A stretch of DNA of 64,000 nt from Magnetospirillum sp. (GTDB taxonomy: Bacteria; Pseudomonadota; Alphaproteobacteria; Rhodospirillales; Magnetospirillaceae), in assembly GCA_024707145.1 (NCBI GenBank), contig JANQAI010000008.1, positions 620,001 through 684,000 of the forward strand. Reading direction: 5' to 3'. The notes under the pieces are model-generated. The model had not been told where the DNA came from, ran no database searches, and was given only the letters and a program-made list of their open reading frames with translations. Of the stretch, positions 25,018 to 37,686 are shown piece by piece (positions within the stretch are counted from its first letter, which is position 1; every line of letters starts with the position of its first letter). The position numbers and the translations under genes were made by a program.

Positions 25018-26244
25018 ATGGCCTCGCATCTCCACCGCTTCGCCCTGCTGCCTCTCCTCGTGCTTGCCTCGCCGGTGCATGCCGGGCCGGGAGAGCGCGC
25101 CGCGCTGATTGCGGCATTCGAACAGGCGGGAGTTTCCGCCGATGACGCGCAAAGCCAGGTCGAACGCCTGGACGCCATGATCGACACGGTGGTCGAGCAA
25201 TACCTGGAGGAGCGCACTCCCGGCGGACTTGCCGGCGCCATGGCCGGGGCGGTACGCGCATTGCCCCCACCTGTGGATGCCCGGGGCGCCTTCAGGGCCG
25301 CCGCCACCGCGCTTACCGCCGGACTCGATCCCCAATGCGGCTATCTGTCGCCGCAGGACGCCAATCTGGCGATCAAGGCCGAAATCGGCGGCATCGGCGC
25401 CGAGGTCACGGTGCGCGACGGCGAACCGCTGGTGGTTTCTCCGCTCGACGGTACCCCGGCGGCCAAGGCCGGCCTGGAGGCCGGCGACCGGATCCTCCAG
25501 GCGAACGACACTCCCCTGGCCGGTCTCGCCCTGGAGGATGCCGTGTCGCATCTGCGCGGAACGCCGGGCTCCCTGGTGCGGCTCGCCATCCGCAAACCGT
25601 CCGGCCAAATGGCCGAAATGACCCTGCGCCGGGAAATCATCCGCATTCAGCCGGTCAAGAGCCGGATGGAGGGCGACATCCTTTATCTGCGGGTCGCCCA
25701 GTTCTCGGCAACCTCCGCCGCCGCGGCGCGGGCGGAACTGCTGCACCGGACCCAAGGGGGAGCCGGCCGCATCCGAGCGGTCGTGCTGGACTTGCGCCGC
25801 ACCCCGGGCGGCCTGCTCGACCAGGGGGTGGCCGTCGCCGACCTGTTCCTGTCCACCGGCGACATCGCCAAACTGGAAGGCCGGCGGCCGGAACGGCAAT
25901 CCCTCCACTTCGCCCGCCCGGAGGAATTCCTGCCCGGCGTACCCATGACGGTCCTGATCGACCGCGGCACCGCCGGCGTCGCCGAAGTGGTGGCATCGGC
26001 GTTGCGCGACAACGGCCGCGCCGTGCTGGTAGGCGAAACCAGCAGCGGCAGGGGCACGGCGCAAACGCTGTTTCCCTTCGGCGAAACCACCTTGCGGTTG
26101 ACCACGGAGCGCTATGTCCGCCCCAACCTGCAAACATTCGAGGGTGTCGGCATCGCACCGAACATCCGCGTTGCCGGCCCCGGCCTGGATAGCGGCGATG
26201 ACCGCCAATTGCGCCGCGCCCTCGAAATAGCGGTGGAGCATTAA
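25018..26244 (+). CDS. CtpA-like (S41) PDZ protein lacking catalytic Ser and Lys: predicted pseudopeptidase
   Basis: A 408-residue exported protein with a Sec signal (1-22), an N-terminal helical region, a PDZ domain (about 120-205) and an S41 core. In active C-terminal processing proteases the block is G-S-A-S-A-S-E, with the nucleophile two residues before the last Ser, and the general-base Lys 25 residues later in FGKG. Here the block reads GTAGVAE, putting Gly320 at the nucleophile, and SGRG, putting Arg345 exactly 25 residues on. The Gln of GTAQ remains. It should bind but not cut peptides. The ATG at 25018 gives the signal peptide. It lies alone after the chemoreceptor. Confidence 0.85.
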   Translation: MASHLHRFALLPLLVLASPVHAGPGERAALIAAFEQAGVSADDAQSQVERLDAMIDTVVEQYLEERTPGGLAGAMAGAVRALPPPVDARGAFRAAATALTAGLDPQCGYLSPQDANLAIKAEIGGIGAEVTVRDGEPLVVSPLDGTPAAKAGLEAGDRILQANDTPLAGLALEDAVSHLRGTPGSLVRLAIRKPSGQMAEMTLRREIIRIQPVKSRMEGDILYLRVAQFSATSAAAARAELLHRTQGGAGRIRAVVLDLRRTPGGLLDQGVAVADLFLSTGDIAKLEGRRPERQSLHFARPEEFLPGVPMTVLIDRGTAGVAEVVASALRDNGRAVLVGETSSGRGTAQTLFPFGETTLRLTTERYVRPNLQTFEGVGIAPNIRVAGPGLDSGDDRQLRRALEIAVEH

Positions 26245-26320
26245 GGCCGGTTCAATGGCCTTCGCCGGCCGCGCGTGCTGGGCTATGATCCTGCCCGATG
26301 ACCAGAACGAGGAAATCTTC

Positions 26321-26929
26321 ATGCGCTTCAAGGGCCTTGTCGCGGTATTGGCGACACTCACGCTGGCGGCCTGCGGGCAGGACCTGAACAAGGCCAATAC
26401 CACCCTGGCCGCTCCCGCCGGCATGGCCCTGCCGCTGCCGGCACGGGCCATGGTCTACATGTCGCGATCGGACCTGGACCGGCCGCTGATGATCGAGGCC
26501 ACCCGCTACCGCAATGAAGAAACCTCGGTCAAGGACGGCCAGACGCTGGAACGCGCCGCCCGCGCCATCCTGTCGCAGAGCTTCGCCACGGTGGAAACCA
26601 ACACCCCGGCCATCCGCCCGCAGTTGGTGGTCAAGGTGCTGGGCACGCCCAAGTTCTCGCGCCTGGACAACGTCATGAAGATCGGCTGCGGGTTGGACGT
26701 CTATCTCGCCGACGGCGCCATGCTGGGCAGCTTCGTCGCCCGCTTCGACAGCAAGGAAGGGGTGGATTTCAGGGACGCCCTGGAGCCCGCCTACAAGCTG
26801 TGCCTGAAATCGGCCGCCGACCAGATGCTGGCCTCGCCCGCCGTGGGCCGCTATGCCCGAAGCGGTTTCCCCGAGCCGAACCCGGCCGCCTATCGCAGCT
26901 TTATCGAAAGCCTGGGGCTGAAGCCGTAA
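26321..26929 (+). CDS. Predicted lipoprotein of unknown function
   Basis: A 202-residue product with a lipobox LTLAAC (Cys at about 19) after a short hydrophobic signal, so it is expected to be anchored in the outer or inner membrane. The remainder has a mixed alpha/beta pattern with YMSRSDLDRPL and two Cys (GCGLDV and KLCLKS). I do not recognise a family. The ATG at 26321 has GAGGAAAT upstream and places the signal correctly; an in-frame codon at 26255 has no signal. Confidence 0.65.
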   Translation: MRFKGLVAVLATLTLAACGQDLNKANTTLAAPAGMALPLPARAMVYMSRSDLDRPLMIEATRYRNEETSVKDGQTLERAARAILSQSFATVETNTPAIRPQLVVKVLGTPKFSRLDNVMKIGCGLDVYLADGAMLGSFVARFDSKEGVDFRDALEPAYKLCLKSAADQMLASPAVGRYARSGFPEPNPAAYRSFIESLGLKP

Positions 26930-26950
26930 AGCCCTTTCCAGGACGCCTCC

Positions 26951-27010
26951 CGTCACGCCCGGACTTGATTCCGGGCATCCATGGATCGCCGGGTCAAGCC
27001 CGGCGATGAC
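26951..27010. repeat. Intergenic dyad repeat, copy A
   Basis: The block carries paired GGACTTGATTCCGGG / CCGGGTCAAGCCCGG-type arms ending in a CGATGAC or CATGAC motif. Related blocks occur at 32301-32352, 49549-49645 and 61862-61945 and in shorter form at 32627-32672 and 62083-62108. All are between genes. Confidence 0.75.
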
Positions 27011-27062
27011 GAGAAAGAAACGAAGCACGAAGCAGGCAGTTCGCGCCCCGCGCACAAACAAC

Positions 27063-27090
27063 AAGGGGAGAGCCGTGCGGCTCTCCCCTT
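27063..27090 (-). terminator. Rho-independent terminator after alaS
   Basis: Arms AAGGGGAGAGCC and GGCTCTCCCCTT (12 bp) close a 4-base loop, seven bases after the alaS stop on the reverse strand, followed by GTTGTTTG. Confidence 0.85.
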
Positions 27091-27097
27091 ATCTTTA

Positions 27098-29737
<2,640 letters not shown>

Positions 29738-29879
29738 GGCCTTTACCGTGATCGTGCGTGGGGCGCGGAGGGCGCTGCCTTTGATTTTCCCAGGGTCGCC
29801 GGGGCGAAACGGCTTTTTAACCCGCGGCTTGGGCCCGTGTCCAGTTGGCGTCTTTGTCGTGGCACGCTATGCTGGCTGT

Positions 29880-30401
29880 ATGCACGCATTCCGTTCGGCC
29901 ATACCCCTGCTGTTCGCCCTATGCCTGGGCATGTCCGCCCAGGCGGCCCCCATCCGCTGCGCCGATGACGGCGACGGCGGCGCCTGCGTCTGGGGCCGGG
30001 CCGAAGGGTTCGAGGCCGATGCCGTGCAGGTGCGCGGCCTGCGCATCCAGCTGATGGGAGTCGCCGCCCCCAACCAGCGCGACCTGTGCACCAACCGCAC
30101 CGCCAAGGACGAGTTTCCCTGCGCCCGCCCCGCCCGCAAGCGCGTGGCCGAACTGGTGGCCAAGGGGATCGCCTGCGACCTCTACGACGTGAGCGGCGAC
30201 ACGCTGTACGGCCGCTGCCGGGTGGCCGAGGGCGACCTGGGCCGCCTGCTGGTGGGGTCGGGCGTGGTCCGCTCGGTCAAGGACGGCCCCTACGAAGCCG
30301 AACAGGCGGCGGCGCTGGCCGCCCGCAAGGGCCTGTGGGGGCTGGACATCATCCCGCCCAAAGACTGGGAAAGCCTGCGCCGCAAGGCCGAGAAGGACTG
30401 A
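29880..30401 (+). CDS. Exported SNase-fold protein with degenerate active site
   Basis: A 173-residue thermonuclease-family (OB-fold) protein with a Sec signal ending near residue 22. The canonical segment R-L-L-L-V-D-T-P-E carries the Arg, Asp and Glu that bind calcium and act on phosphate. Here it reads QLMGVAAPN (57-65), so Arg, Asp and Glu are Gln, Ala and Asn. The later YGR with its Arg remains, as does the C-terminal AARKGLWGL motif. Nuclease activity is therefore unlikely. The ATG at 29880 is chosen for the signal peptide; the frame is open much further upstream but lies over alaS. Confidence 0.75.
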   Translation: MHAFRSAIPLLFALCLGMSAQAAPIRCADDGDGGACVWGRAEGFEADAVQVRGLRIQLMGVAAPNQRDLCTNRTAKDEFPCARPARKRVAELVAKGIACDLYDVSGDTLYGRCRVAEGDLGRLLVGSGVVRSVKDGPYEAEQAAALAARKGLWGLDIIPPKDWESLRRKAEKD

Positions 30402-30545
30402 CCCCCTTCCTCTCCGCATAGCCCCATCGACTGCCCGTCAACCGCTCGTATGCGGCCCATATATGGGCTTGATATGACAGCCCCATGCGCGTACTATGAT
30501 GCCCGTAAATAGTCCGCATGCGGGCCGTTGTTCGGCCGGAGGTGC

Positions 30546-30932
30546 ATGATGCAATTCCGCGAGCGCAGCCGGGTCATCCAGGTCATCCGCACCGTCTACG
30601 ATCCCGCCATCAAGCGGGGACGGGCCGAAGTGGTGGCGCGGCTGAACAAGGACGAGCCGGTTCTGGATGAAGATATCCGCAAGGCCTGCTCGCCCGACGA
30701 ACTGGCCGAAGTGGAGGCCTTCCTGGCCACTCGCCTGGCCCTGATGTCCCAGGAAACCACCCGCGCCGCCGCCGAAGGCCTGGCCGCCCATATGCGGCTG
30801 GCGGAATCCTTCTTCCGCAGCGGTCCCAACGGCACCGCCGGCATGGTGGCCGCCGACATCTACACCGCCTGGGAAGACCTGAAGAAGGCCATGCACAAGG
30901 CCGGCTTCCGCAAGGGCAAGGACAGCCACTGA
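30546..30932 (+). CDS. Hypothetical protein
   Basis: A 128-residue charged helical protein, unrecognised. It begins MMQFRERSRVIQVIRTVYDP, has a central DEPVLDEDIRKACSPDELAE and ends FRKGKDSH. GGAGG five bases before the ATG at 30546 supports this start. The upstream 100 bases are AT-richer than the surroundings. It lies in a same-strand run with the next two genes. Confidence 0.6.
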   Translation: MMQFRERSRVIQVIRTVYDPAIKRGRAEVVARLNKDEPVLDEDIRKACSPDELAEVEAFLATRLALMSQETTRAAAEGLAAHMRLAESFFRSGPNGTAGMVAADIYTAWEDLKKAMHKAGFRKGKDSH

Positions 30933-30974
30933 ACGGAAGCACAACACCAAAAACAATCCTCGTGGGAGGGTTCG

Positions 30975-31154
30975 ATGGTTGACACTGAAAAACTGATGAT
31001 CGCCGGCCGGGAACTGGAGCGGGCCTTCGCCCTGCTCGACCGCGCCAACGAGGTGGTCCTGCCCACCTACCCCCAACTGGTCACCAAACGCGGGCTGCTG
31101 GACGAAGCCCGCCGCGCGGTGGATATCGCCAAGGACGCCCTGGCACATCATTGA
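30975..31154 (+). CDS. Hypothetical small protein (59 residues)
   Basis: A short gene starting at an ATG at 30975 with GGGAGGG seven bases upstream. The product (MVDTEKLMIAGRELERAFAL at the start) is a helical, charged peptide without a membrane segment. The stop TGA at 31152-31154 is two bases before the ATG of the next gene, consistent with translational coupling. The family is not recognised. Confidence 0.6.
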   Translation: MVDTEKLMIAGRELERAFALLDRANEVVLPTYPQLVTKRGLLDEARRAVDIAKDALAHH

Positions 31155-31156
31155 CC

Positions 31157-32260
31157 ATGCGCCGCCTCGCGGCCGCCATGGCGGCATTCCTGCTGGCGCA
31201 CGCGCCGGCTCCCGCCCTCGCCGGAGCCGGCGACGGGGCGCGGAAATGCCCCACGCCAATGGCCGTCCAAACCGACATGCGGCAACGCCTGTGGCGGCAG
31301 GTGGATGCGCAGATGGCCAAGCTGCCACCCCATCCCGACCTTGCCGGCGCAGGCACGGCCATCACCGGTGCCCTCAAGCCGACGACCGGGGAATGCGCCC
31401 CGCCCCTCGGCGGCATTAACGTCTCCCTCGCCCCCATCGGCGACTTCGTGGCGGCGCGCGCCGCCCTGGACATTCCGTGCGGCCAGGACCAGTCGGCAGC
31501 CCTGTACCATTGGGACGGCCGCGCCTGGCGCCCCTTCTGGCGGGGCGACCACAGCGCCAACCCCCGCCGGCTGCACGCGATCCTGACGGCGCCCACCGGT
31601 GCCCCCGCTCCCCTGGTCATGACCGTCGCCCATGGCGAATGGTGCAGCTCCAACTGGCACCCGGTCCAGTACAAGGTGTGGCTGGCCGGCCCCGGCCAAC
31701 CCCAGCATCTCTTACTGGAGGGGACGGAATTCGCCTTCCTGGGCGAAGTGGACGGACCGCTGGCCGGACGCCTGGATGCGCAGAGCGCCACTGTGGAGTT
31801 CCGCACCGCCAGCCTGGACATCGCGATCCATTCGCGTCTGGCCCTGCGCCACTTCCGCTTCGATGGCGACATTTCCCGCCGCGCCGACCCCATCGCGCTG
31901 ACGCCGGTCAATTTCGTCGAAGAATGGCTGTCGTCGCCGTGGTCCCTGAGCGCCGGCTGGACCGAGCGCCACGGCCGCGCCGAAGCTTGGCGCTGGCATG
32001 ACGGCACCCGCAGTCGCCCGGGGTCGGAAGCCGTTTCCGGCGAGTTCGCCGGAAACGCCCTGCGCTGCCGGGCCGATCGCAGCCTGTGGCAGGTGGCGGT
32101 GGATTTCACCGACCTGCCCGCCGGCCCGCGCCGCTTCCATTTCCTGGTGCGCTGGAACGATCCCTACCGCTTCCGCATGGTGGCGGTGGCGGCCAGACCC
32201 TGGCGCAATTGCACCGAAGATGACGACCCGGACGGACGGGAGCGCCGGCTGCTTTGGTGA
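31157..32260 (+). CDS. Secreted protein of unknown function
   Basis: A 367-residue protein with a Sec signal (MRRLAAAMAAFLLAHAPAPALA) and a beta-rich body. Noticeable stretches are DQSAALYHWDGRAWRPFW, WCSSNWHPVQYKVWL and YRFRMVAVAARP. Four Cys appear in the mature part. It is not recognised. The ATG at 31157 directly follows the stop of the 59-residue gene, suggesting a three-gene unit from 30546. Confidence 0.6.
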   Translation: MRRLAAAMAAFLLAHAPAPALAGAGDGARKCPTPMAVQTDMRQRLWRQVDAQMAKLPPHPDLAGAGTAITGALKPTTGECAPPLGGINVSLAPIGDFVAARAALDIPCGQDQSAALYHWDGRAWRPFWRGDHSANPRRLHAILTAPTGAPAPLVMTVAHGEWCSSNWHPVQYKVWLAGPGQPQHLLLEGTEFAFLGEVDGPLAGRLDAQSATVEFRTASLDIAIHSRLALRHFRFDGDISRRADPIALTPVNFVEEWLSSPWSLSAGWTERHGRAEAWRWHDGTRSRPGSEAVSGEFAGNALRCRADRSLWQVAVDFTDLPAGPRRFHFLVRWNDPYRFRMVAVAARPWRNCTEDDDPDGRERRLLW

Positions 32261-32300
32261 CGGCGGAAATCCCCAGGGTTTGCCCGCTTCAGGTTGAATC

Positions 32301-32352
32301 CCGTCACCCTCGGGCTTGACCCGAGGGTCCATGGATGGCCGGATCAGGCCAC
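32301..32352. repeat. Intergenic dyad repeat, copy B
   Basis: CGGGCTTGACCCGAGGG and ATGGATGGCCGGATCAGG blocks have the same layout as 26951-27010. Confidence 0.6.
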
Positions 32353-32523
32353 CGGGTGTCCAATTTAGTTAGGAGGTATGCGCCAAAGGCGGCGGCCAGC
32401 AAGGGCACGAAGAGCACCAAGAGGGTGCCGAGAAGGCAGGGGGCCGCCTCACAATAACCGTCTTGGTGCCCTTGGTGGTGAACAAACGCCGACAACGGCA
32501 AGGTGCCTGAAACATCTGAAGAC

Positions 32524-32628
32524 TGTCATCCCGAGCGGCAGCGAGGGATCTCATCCTGGCCGGTCTTTGCCAGTACTGACACGATGTGCCAAGCGGGGAT
32601 CCCTCGTCACACACTCCTCGGGATGACA
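32524..32628. repeat. 105-base element with inverted ends
   Basis: TGTCATCCCGAG (32524-32535) is the exact reverse complement of CTCGGGATGACA (32617-32628), and internal GAGGGATC / GGATCCCTC arms extend the pairing. It looks like a non-autonomous hairpin element; no flanking target duplication was recognised. Confidence 0.6.
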
Positions 32629-32762
32629 CGGGAAAGCTAAACCGGACAACCGAGGCTCAAGCCCGGACATGACGGTAACAAGGAACACTTCCGCCAAAGC
32701 CTGGCGAACTCTGGCACTCGGCCGCCGGAAGGAAATTCCGCACCACGAAGGGGAGACTACAA

Positions 32763-33033
32763 AAGCCGAGCCCCGCGGGCGGATCAGCGCTCATCGCGGG
32801 GCTTGCGGTCTGGGGCCGGCGCGGCCCTAATATTCGGCTGTCAGCCGACAGAAGAAGATCGGTTCTCTGTAAATCGTTGGCACCTTACTCAAAGGCACCT
32901 GCAAACTTACCCGGTGGCGTCATGCCGGTAGTGCATCCTCCTTTCCGGTTCACTTGCTCCGCCTGGAGCTAAGTGCTTGCCGGATCACTTGAGTTCTGCC
33001 GGAGATACCGCCCAACTCCTCTTCGTTTGTTAC
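32763..33033 (-). ncRNA. Candidate small RNA, about 270 nt, unidentified family
   Basis: A strong promoter at 33040-33069 and a terminator at 32767-32803 bracket a transcript with no protein gene. Predicted local stems by eye: TCCGG/CCGGA with CACTT/AAGTG and GCTCC/GGAGC nested in one long hairpin, a TCGGCT-gac-AGCCGA hairpin, and the terminator. I compared it with tmRNA, RNase P RNA, SRP RNA, TPP, cobalamin and glycine signatures and saw none. 6S RNA could not be ruled out from sequence alone. A nine-codon open frame with GGAGG close to its ATG lies in the middle. Confidence 0.5.
32767..32803 (-). terminator. Terminator of the candidate small RNA
   Basis: On the reverse strand AGCCCCGCG and CGCGGGGCT arms are followed by CGGCTTTTGT. 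No coding gene precedes it on that strand within 300 bases. Confidence 0.65.
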
Positions 33034-33039
33034 AGCCTT

Positions 33040-33069
33040 ATTATGCCCCCGCCGGACGCCGAGTGTCAA
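33040..33069 (-). promoter_or_regulatory. Sigma-70 promoter for the candidate small RNA
   Basis: On the reverse strand TTGACA (33064-33069) and CATAAT (33040-33045) are separated by 18 bases. This is the best sigma-70 match noticed in the window, and it faces away from clpA into the non-coding gap. Confidence 0.65.
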
Positions 33070-33104
33070 GAATTCCCGCCCCGGTCCCGATAGCGCAAAA
33101 GGGA

Positions 33105-33127
33105 AGGGGCGCCCACCGGGCGCCCCT
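33105..33127 (-). terminator. Terminator after clpA
   Basis: AGGGGCGCCC and GGGCGCCCCT arms (10 bp) with a 3-base loop, followed on the reverse strand by TTCCCTTTT, 24 bases after the clpA stop. Confidence 0.8.
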
Positions 33128-33151
33128 GCGGATCGGCCGGGCCGGTCGCCC

Positions 33152-35443
<2,292 letters not shown>

Positions 35444-35461
35444 GCGGGCTCCTTCCGAAGG

Positions 35462-35795
35462 CTAATCCTTCTCTATTGTGCACTGAAGCGGATGCTGGTT
35501 CTGCCTGGCCAGATCCATGACCTGCGTCACCTTGGTTTCCGCCACCTCGTATGTGTACACGCCGCAGATCCCGACACCGCGGGTGTGGACGTGCAGCATG
35601 ATGCGCGTCGCCTCCTCGCGGTTCTTGTTGAAAAAAGCGCTCGAGCACATGGACGACGAACTCCATGGGGGTGTAGTCGTCGTTCAGCATCAGCACTTTG
35701 TACATGGACGGCTTCTTGGTCTTGGGTCGGGTCTTGATGACCACACCCGCCTGATTGCCGTCGTCGTTGCGCTGGTCGTCTCGATGGTCGCTCAT
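35462..35795 (-). pseudogene. clpS: ClpS adaptor, interrupted by an extra T in a T6 run
   Basis: ClpS binds destabilising N-terminal residues and docks on ClpA. The first frame gives [20 protein letters not shown] and VLERFF; the second gives [28 protein letters not shown] and the C-terminal PLQCTIEKD. On the coding strand CGCTTTTTTCAAC needs one T fewer. The corrected product is about 110 residues, normal for ClpS. The T-run (plus strand 35631-35636) and essential-looking context make a homopolymer error likely. The start is the ATG at 35793-35795. Confidence 0.88.
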
Positions 35796-35906
35796 TTTCT
35801 CGCATGCACGGGTGTTGCCCACTGGTACACGCCTATCATATTGGGCGGAACGGCCCGGCGAAAAGAGCCTCGTGCCGCATTCGAAGGTATCAGGGTATTT
35901 TCCGGC

Positions 35907-35940
35907 AAAAAAAAGGCCCGGCGGGGGTGCCGCCGGGCCC
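35907..35940 (-). terminator. Rho-independent terminator after the phasin gene
   Basis: Arms GGCCCGGCGG and CCGCCGGGCC close a GC-rich loop and are followed on the reverse strand by eight T residues. This is a textbook strong terminator. Confidence 0.9.
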
Positions 35941-35964
35941 TTGCGGATGGGGGAAGCTCCCGCC

Positions 35965-36627
35965 TCAGTGGCGGGTCAGCTTGGTCAGCTTGTCCACGGT
36001 GGCGTGCAGGCGGGCCTGGATGGGGGCCAGCGCCTGCTCGAACAGCTTCAGCGTGCTGTCGGACAGGCGGGTGCCTTCGGCCAGCAGGCGGTCGATCTGC
36101 GCCTTGGCGTGGGCGCTGTGCAGGTCCACCGCCTCGTGCAGGGTCTTGGCGGCCAGCAGCTTCTTGGTGGAGGTTACGCTGTCCTCGACCGCTTCCTGGG
36201 TCAGCACCAGCACCGACTTGCTCAGTTCCTGCAGGCCCTTGGACAGCAGTTGCCCGGCCTGGACCACGGCGTCCAGGTTCTCCTTGGCGGCGGCCAGCGC
36301 CTCCTCGGTGGACTTGGCCGCCTGGGCCTGCGCCTTGGTCGCGGCCTCCACCTGCTCCTTCCCCAGGGCGACGGCCTTGTCATAGCCGGTGGCCGCAGCC
36401 TCCTGCGACGCCTTCACCACCTGCTCGATGGTCTCCTTGCCGGCGCTGACGGCCTGCTCGATGGCCTTGGAGGCATCGGCGGCGAGCACCGGGGCGGCCG
36501 GGACGGCGGCCTTGGGCTCGGCCGCGGCGACAGCCGGCTTGGCGGCGGCCGGCTTGGCGGCGGCCTTGGCAGCCGGCTTGGCGGCCGGCTTGGCTTTGGT
36601 GGTGGTGGCGGCGGTGGCGGTGGTCAT
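35965..36627 (-). CDS. Phasin (polyhydroxyalkanoate granule-associated protein)
   Basis: A 220-residue phasin. The N-terminal 40 residues are a Lys/Ala/Pro repeat ([16 protein letters not shown]), followed by an amphipathic helical phasin domain with repeated Ala and Gln/Glu ([40 protein letters not shown]). Phasins coat PHA granules; the basic arm is like PhaF-type DNA-binding tails but at the opposite end. The ATG at 36625-36627 with AAGGAG ten bases upstream is preferred over an in-frame TTG at 36634-36636. No PHA synthase gene is in the window. Confidence 0.82.
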   Translation of the reverse strand: MTTATAATTTKAKPAAKPAAKAAAKPAAAKPAVAAAEPKAAVPAAPVLAADASKAIEQAVSAGKETIEQVVKASQEAAATGYDKAVALGKEQVEAATKAQAQAAKSTEEALAAAKENLDAVVQAGQLLSKGLQELSKSVLVLTQEAVEDSVTSTKKLLAAKTLHEAVDLHSAHAKAQIDRLLAEGTRLSDSTLKLFEQALAPIQARLHATVDKLTKLTRH

Positions 36628-36827
36628 GACGCTCAAACTCCTTCAGGTCGGTATGCGGGGCGGTCAGCATTCGGGGCTGAACAAGGGTGCGCCTCGATCA
36701 ACGGCGGCGACCGCACCCGAGCGGGCACGACAAAGCCATGCTGCGGCGCAACATGCGGCACTATGCATCCTGTTGGAAGCCGAAGTCAATATGACTTTGT
36801 GCACTGCAACATGCCTGTAACAGCAGG

Positions 36828-37502
36828 TCACCGCACGATGCCGCGCCGCGCCACCTTGAGCGAAAACGCCGACACCTCGCCGCGCCGGGCCTTGTTCTCC
36901 CACAGCGGGTCGTAGCCGACCTCCTTTGCCTGGTTGACCGGCACGCCGGTGGTGTCGAGGGCGAACAGGTCCCGGTCGAAGCCCATGGCCGCATAGGCCT
37001 GGGACGGGTACCTCCAGGCGGTGAAACCATAGGCGCCGTCCTTGCACAAGGCGGCAGTCCAGTAATAGGAGCGCGACGGCAGTTCCAGACCCACCGGCGG
37101 CGGCGCGAACATGCCGCCGGCCTGGAAGCCGGCCACCAGACGATCATACCCGGCCTGGTCCAGTTGCACCCGCGCCTCCACCGCCCGCCAGGGCGCCAGC
37201 AGGTCCTCGGTGGACAGCCGCCCGGCATTGCCCTGGTCGATGGCGCGGATCACCAGGACCCGGCGCAGCGCGTCCAGTTCGTAGATCCTTAACTGCTCGT
37301 CGTATACAGCATTGTAGACCAGCCGGAAGCGGTCGGGAGTCCCGGCGGCGCAGCTGGCGCGGATGTCCTCGCCCTCGACGAAGGAGAACCAGTGGGCCTT
37401 GCGCTCCAGCGGGTCGCCGATATCGCTGCCGGTATAGGTGCAGCCGGTTACAGCGGCGAGCGCGAGCAGCATGGCCGAAAGACGGGAAAGCAGCGAATTC
37501 AT
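36828..37502 (-). CDS. Predicted lipoprotein of unknown function
   Basis: A 224-residue product with a lipobox VTGC (Cys at about 21). Conserved-looking stretches are RLVYNAVYDEQLRIYELD, GLELPSRSYYWTAALCKDG and ENKARRGEVSAFSLKVARRG. I do not recognise the family. The ATG at 37500-37502 gives a proper signal; the frame is open further upstream with no signal. It diverges from dacA. Confidence 0.65.
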   Translation of the reverse strand: MNSLLSRLSAMLLALAAVTGCTYTGSDIGDPLERKAHWFSFVEGEDIRASCAAGTPDRFRLVYNAVYDEQLRIYELDALRRVLVIRAIDQGNAGRLSTEDLLAPWRAVEARVQLDQAGYDRLVAGFQAGGMFAPPPVGLELPSRSYYWTAALCKDGAYGFTAWRYPSQAYAAMGFDRDLFALDTTGVPVNQAKEVGYDPLWENKARRGEVSAFSLKVARRGIVR

Positions 37503-37609
37503 GGCGAGTTCCTTGGGCGGGCGTACAACCAATTGTCGGGCATAGCCACCGCCGCCCACCAATATCCAACGGGCTAGCCCGAAAAACCATTCAGGACGGC
37601 TGGGCAAAC

Positions 37610-37638
37610 TGGACACTGAATCTCGATTTCTTTATCGT
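37610..37638 (+). promoter_or_regulatory. Possible sigma-70 promoter for dacA
   Basis: TGGACA (37610-37615) and TATCGT (37633-37638) with a 17-base spacer lie 48 bases before the TTG start. The match is moderate. Confidence 0.4.
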
Positions 37639-37686
37639 GCCCAGCTACTCTAATCGATACCAGTCGCAAAACGGAAGGTCGAGGAA

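Larger units (their letters stand above)
32261..33151. other. 891-base region without protein genes
   Basis: It holds a dyad repeat (32301-32352), a hairpin-bounded element (32524-32628), another repeat (32627-32672), a candidate small RNA (32763-33033, reverse strand) with promoter, and the clpA terminator. The open frames present are short and without ribosome sites. Confidence 0.6.

Noticed and set aside
32763..33033. tmRNA, RNase P RNA or SRP RNA
   Set aside because: No T-loop/CCA, tag reading frame, or conserved RNase P or SRP blocks were seen.
35965..36627. Histone-like DNA-binding protein because of the Lys/Ala/Pro repeats
   Set aside because: The rest is a clear phasin domain with a typical length; the basic arm is a known phasin variation.
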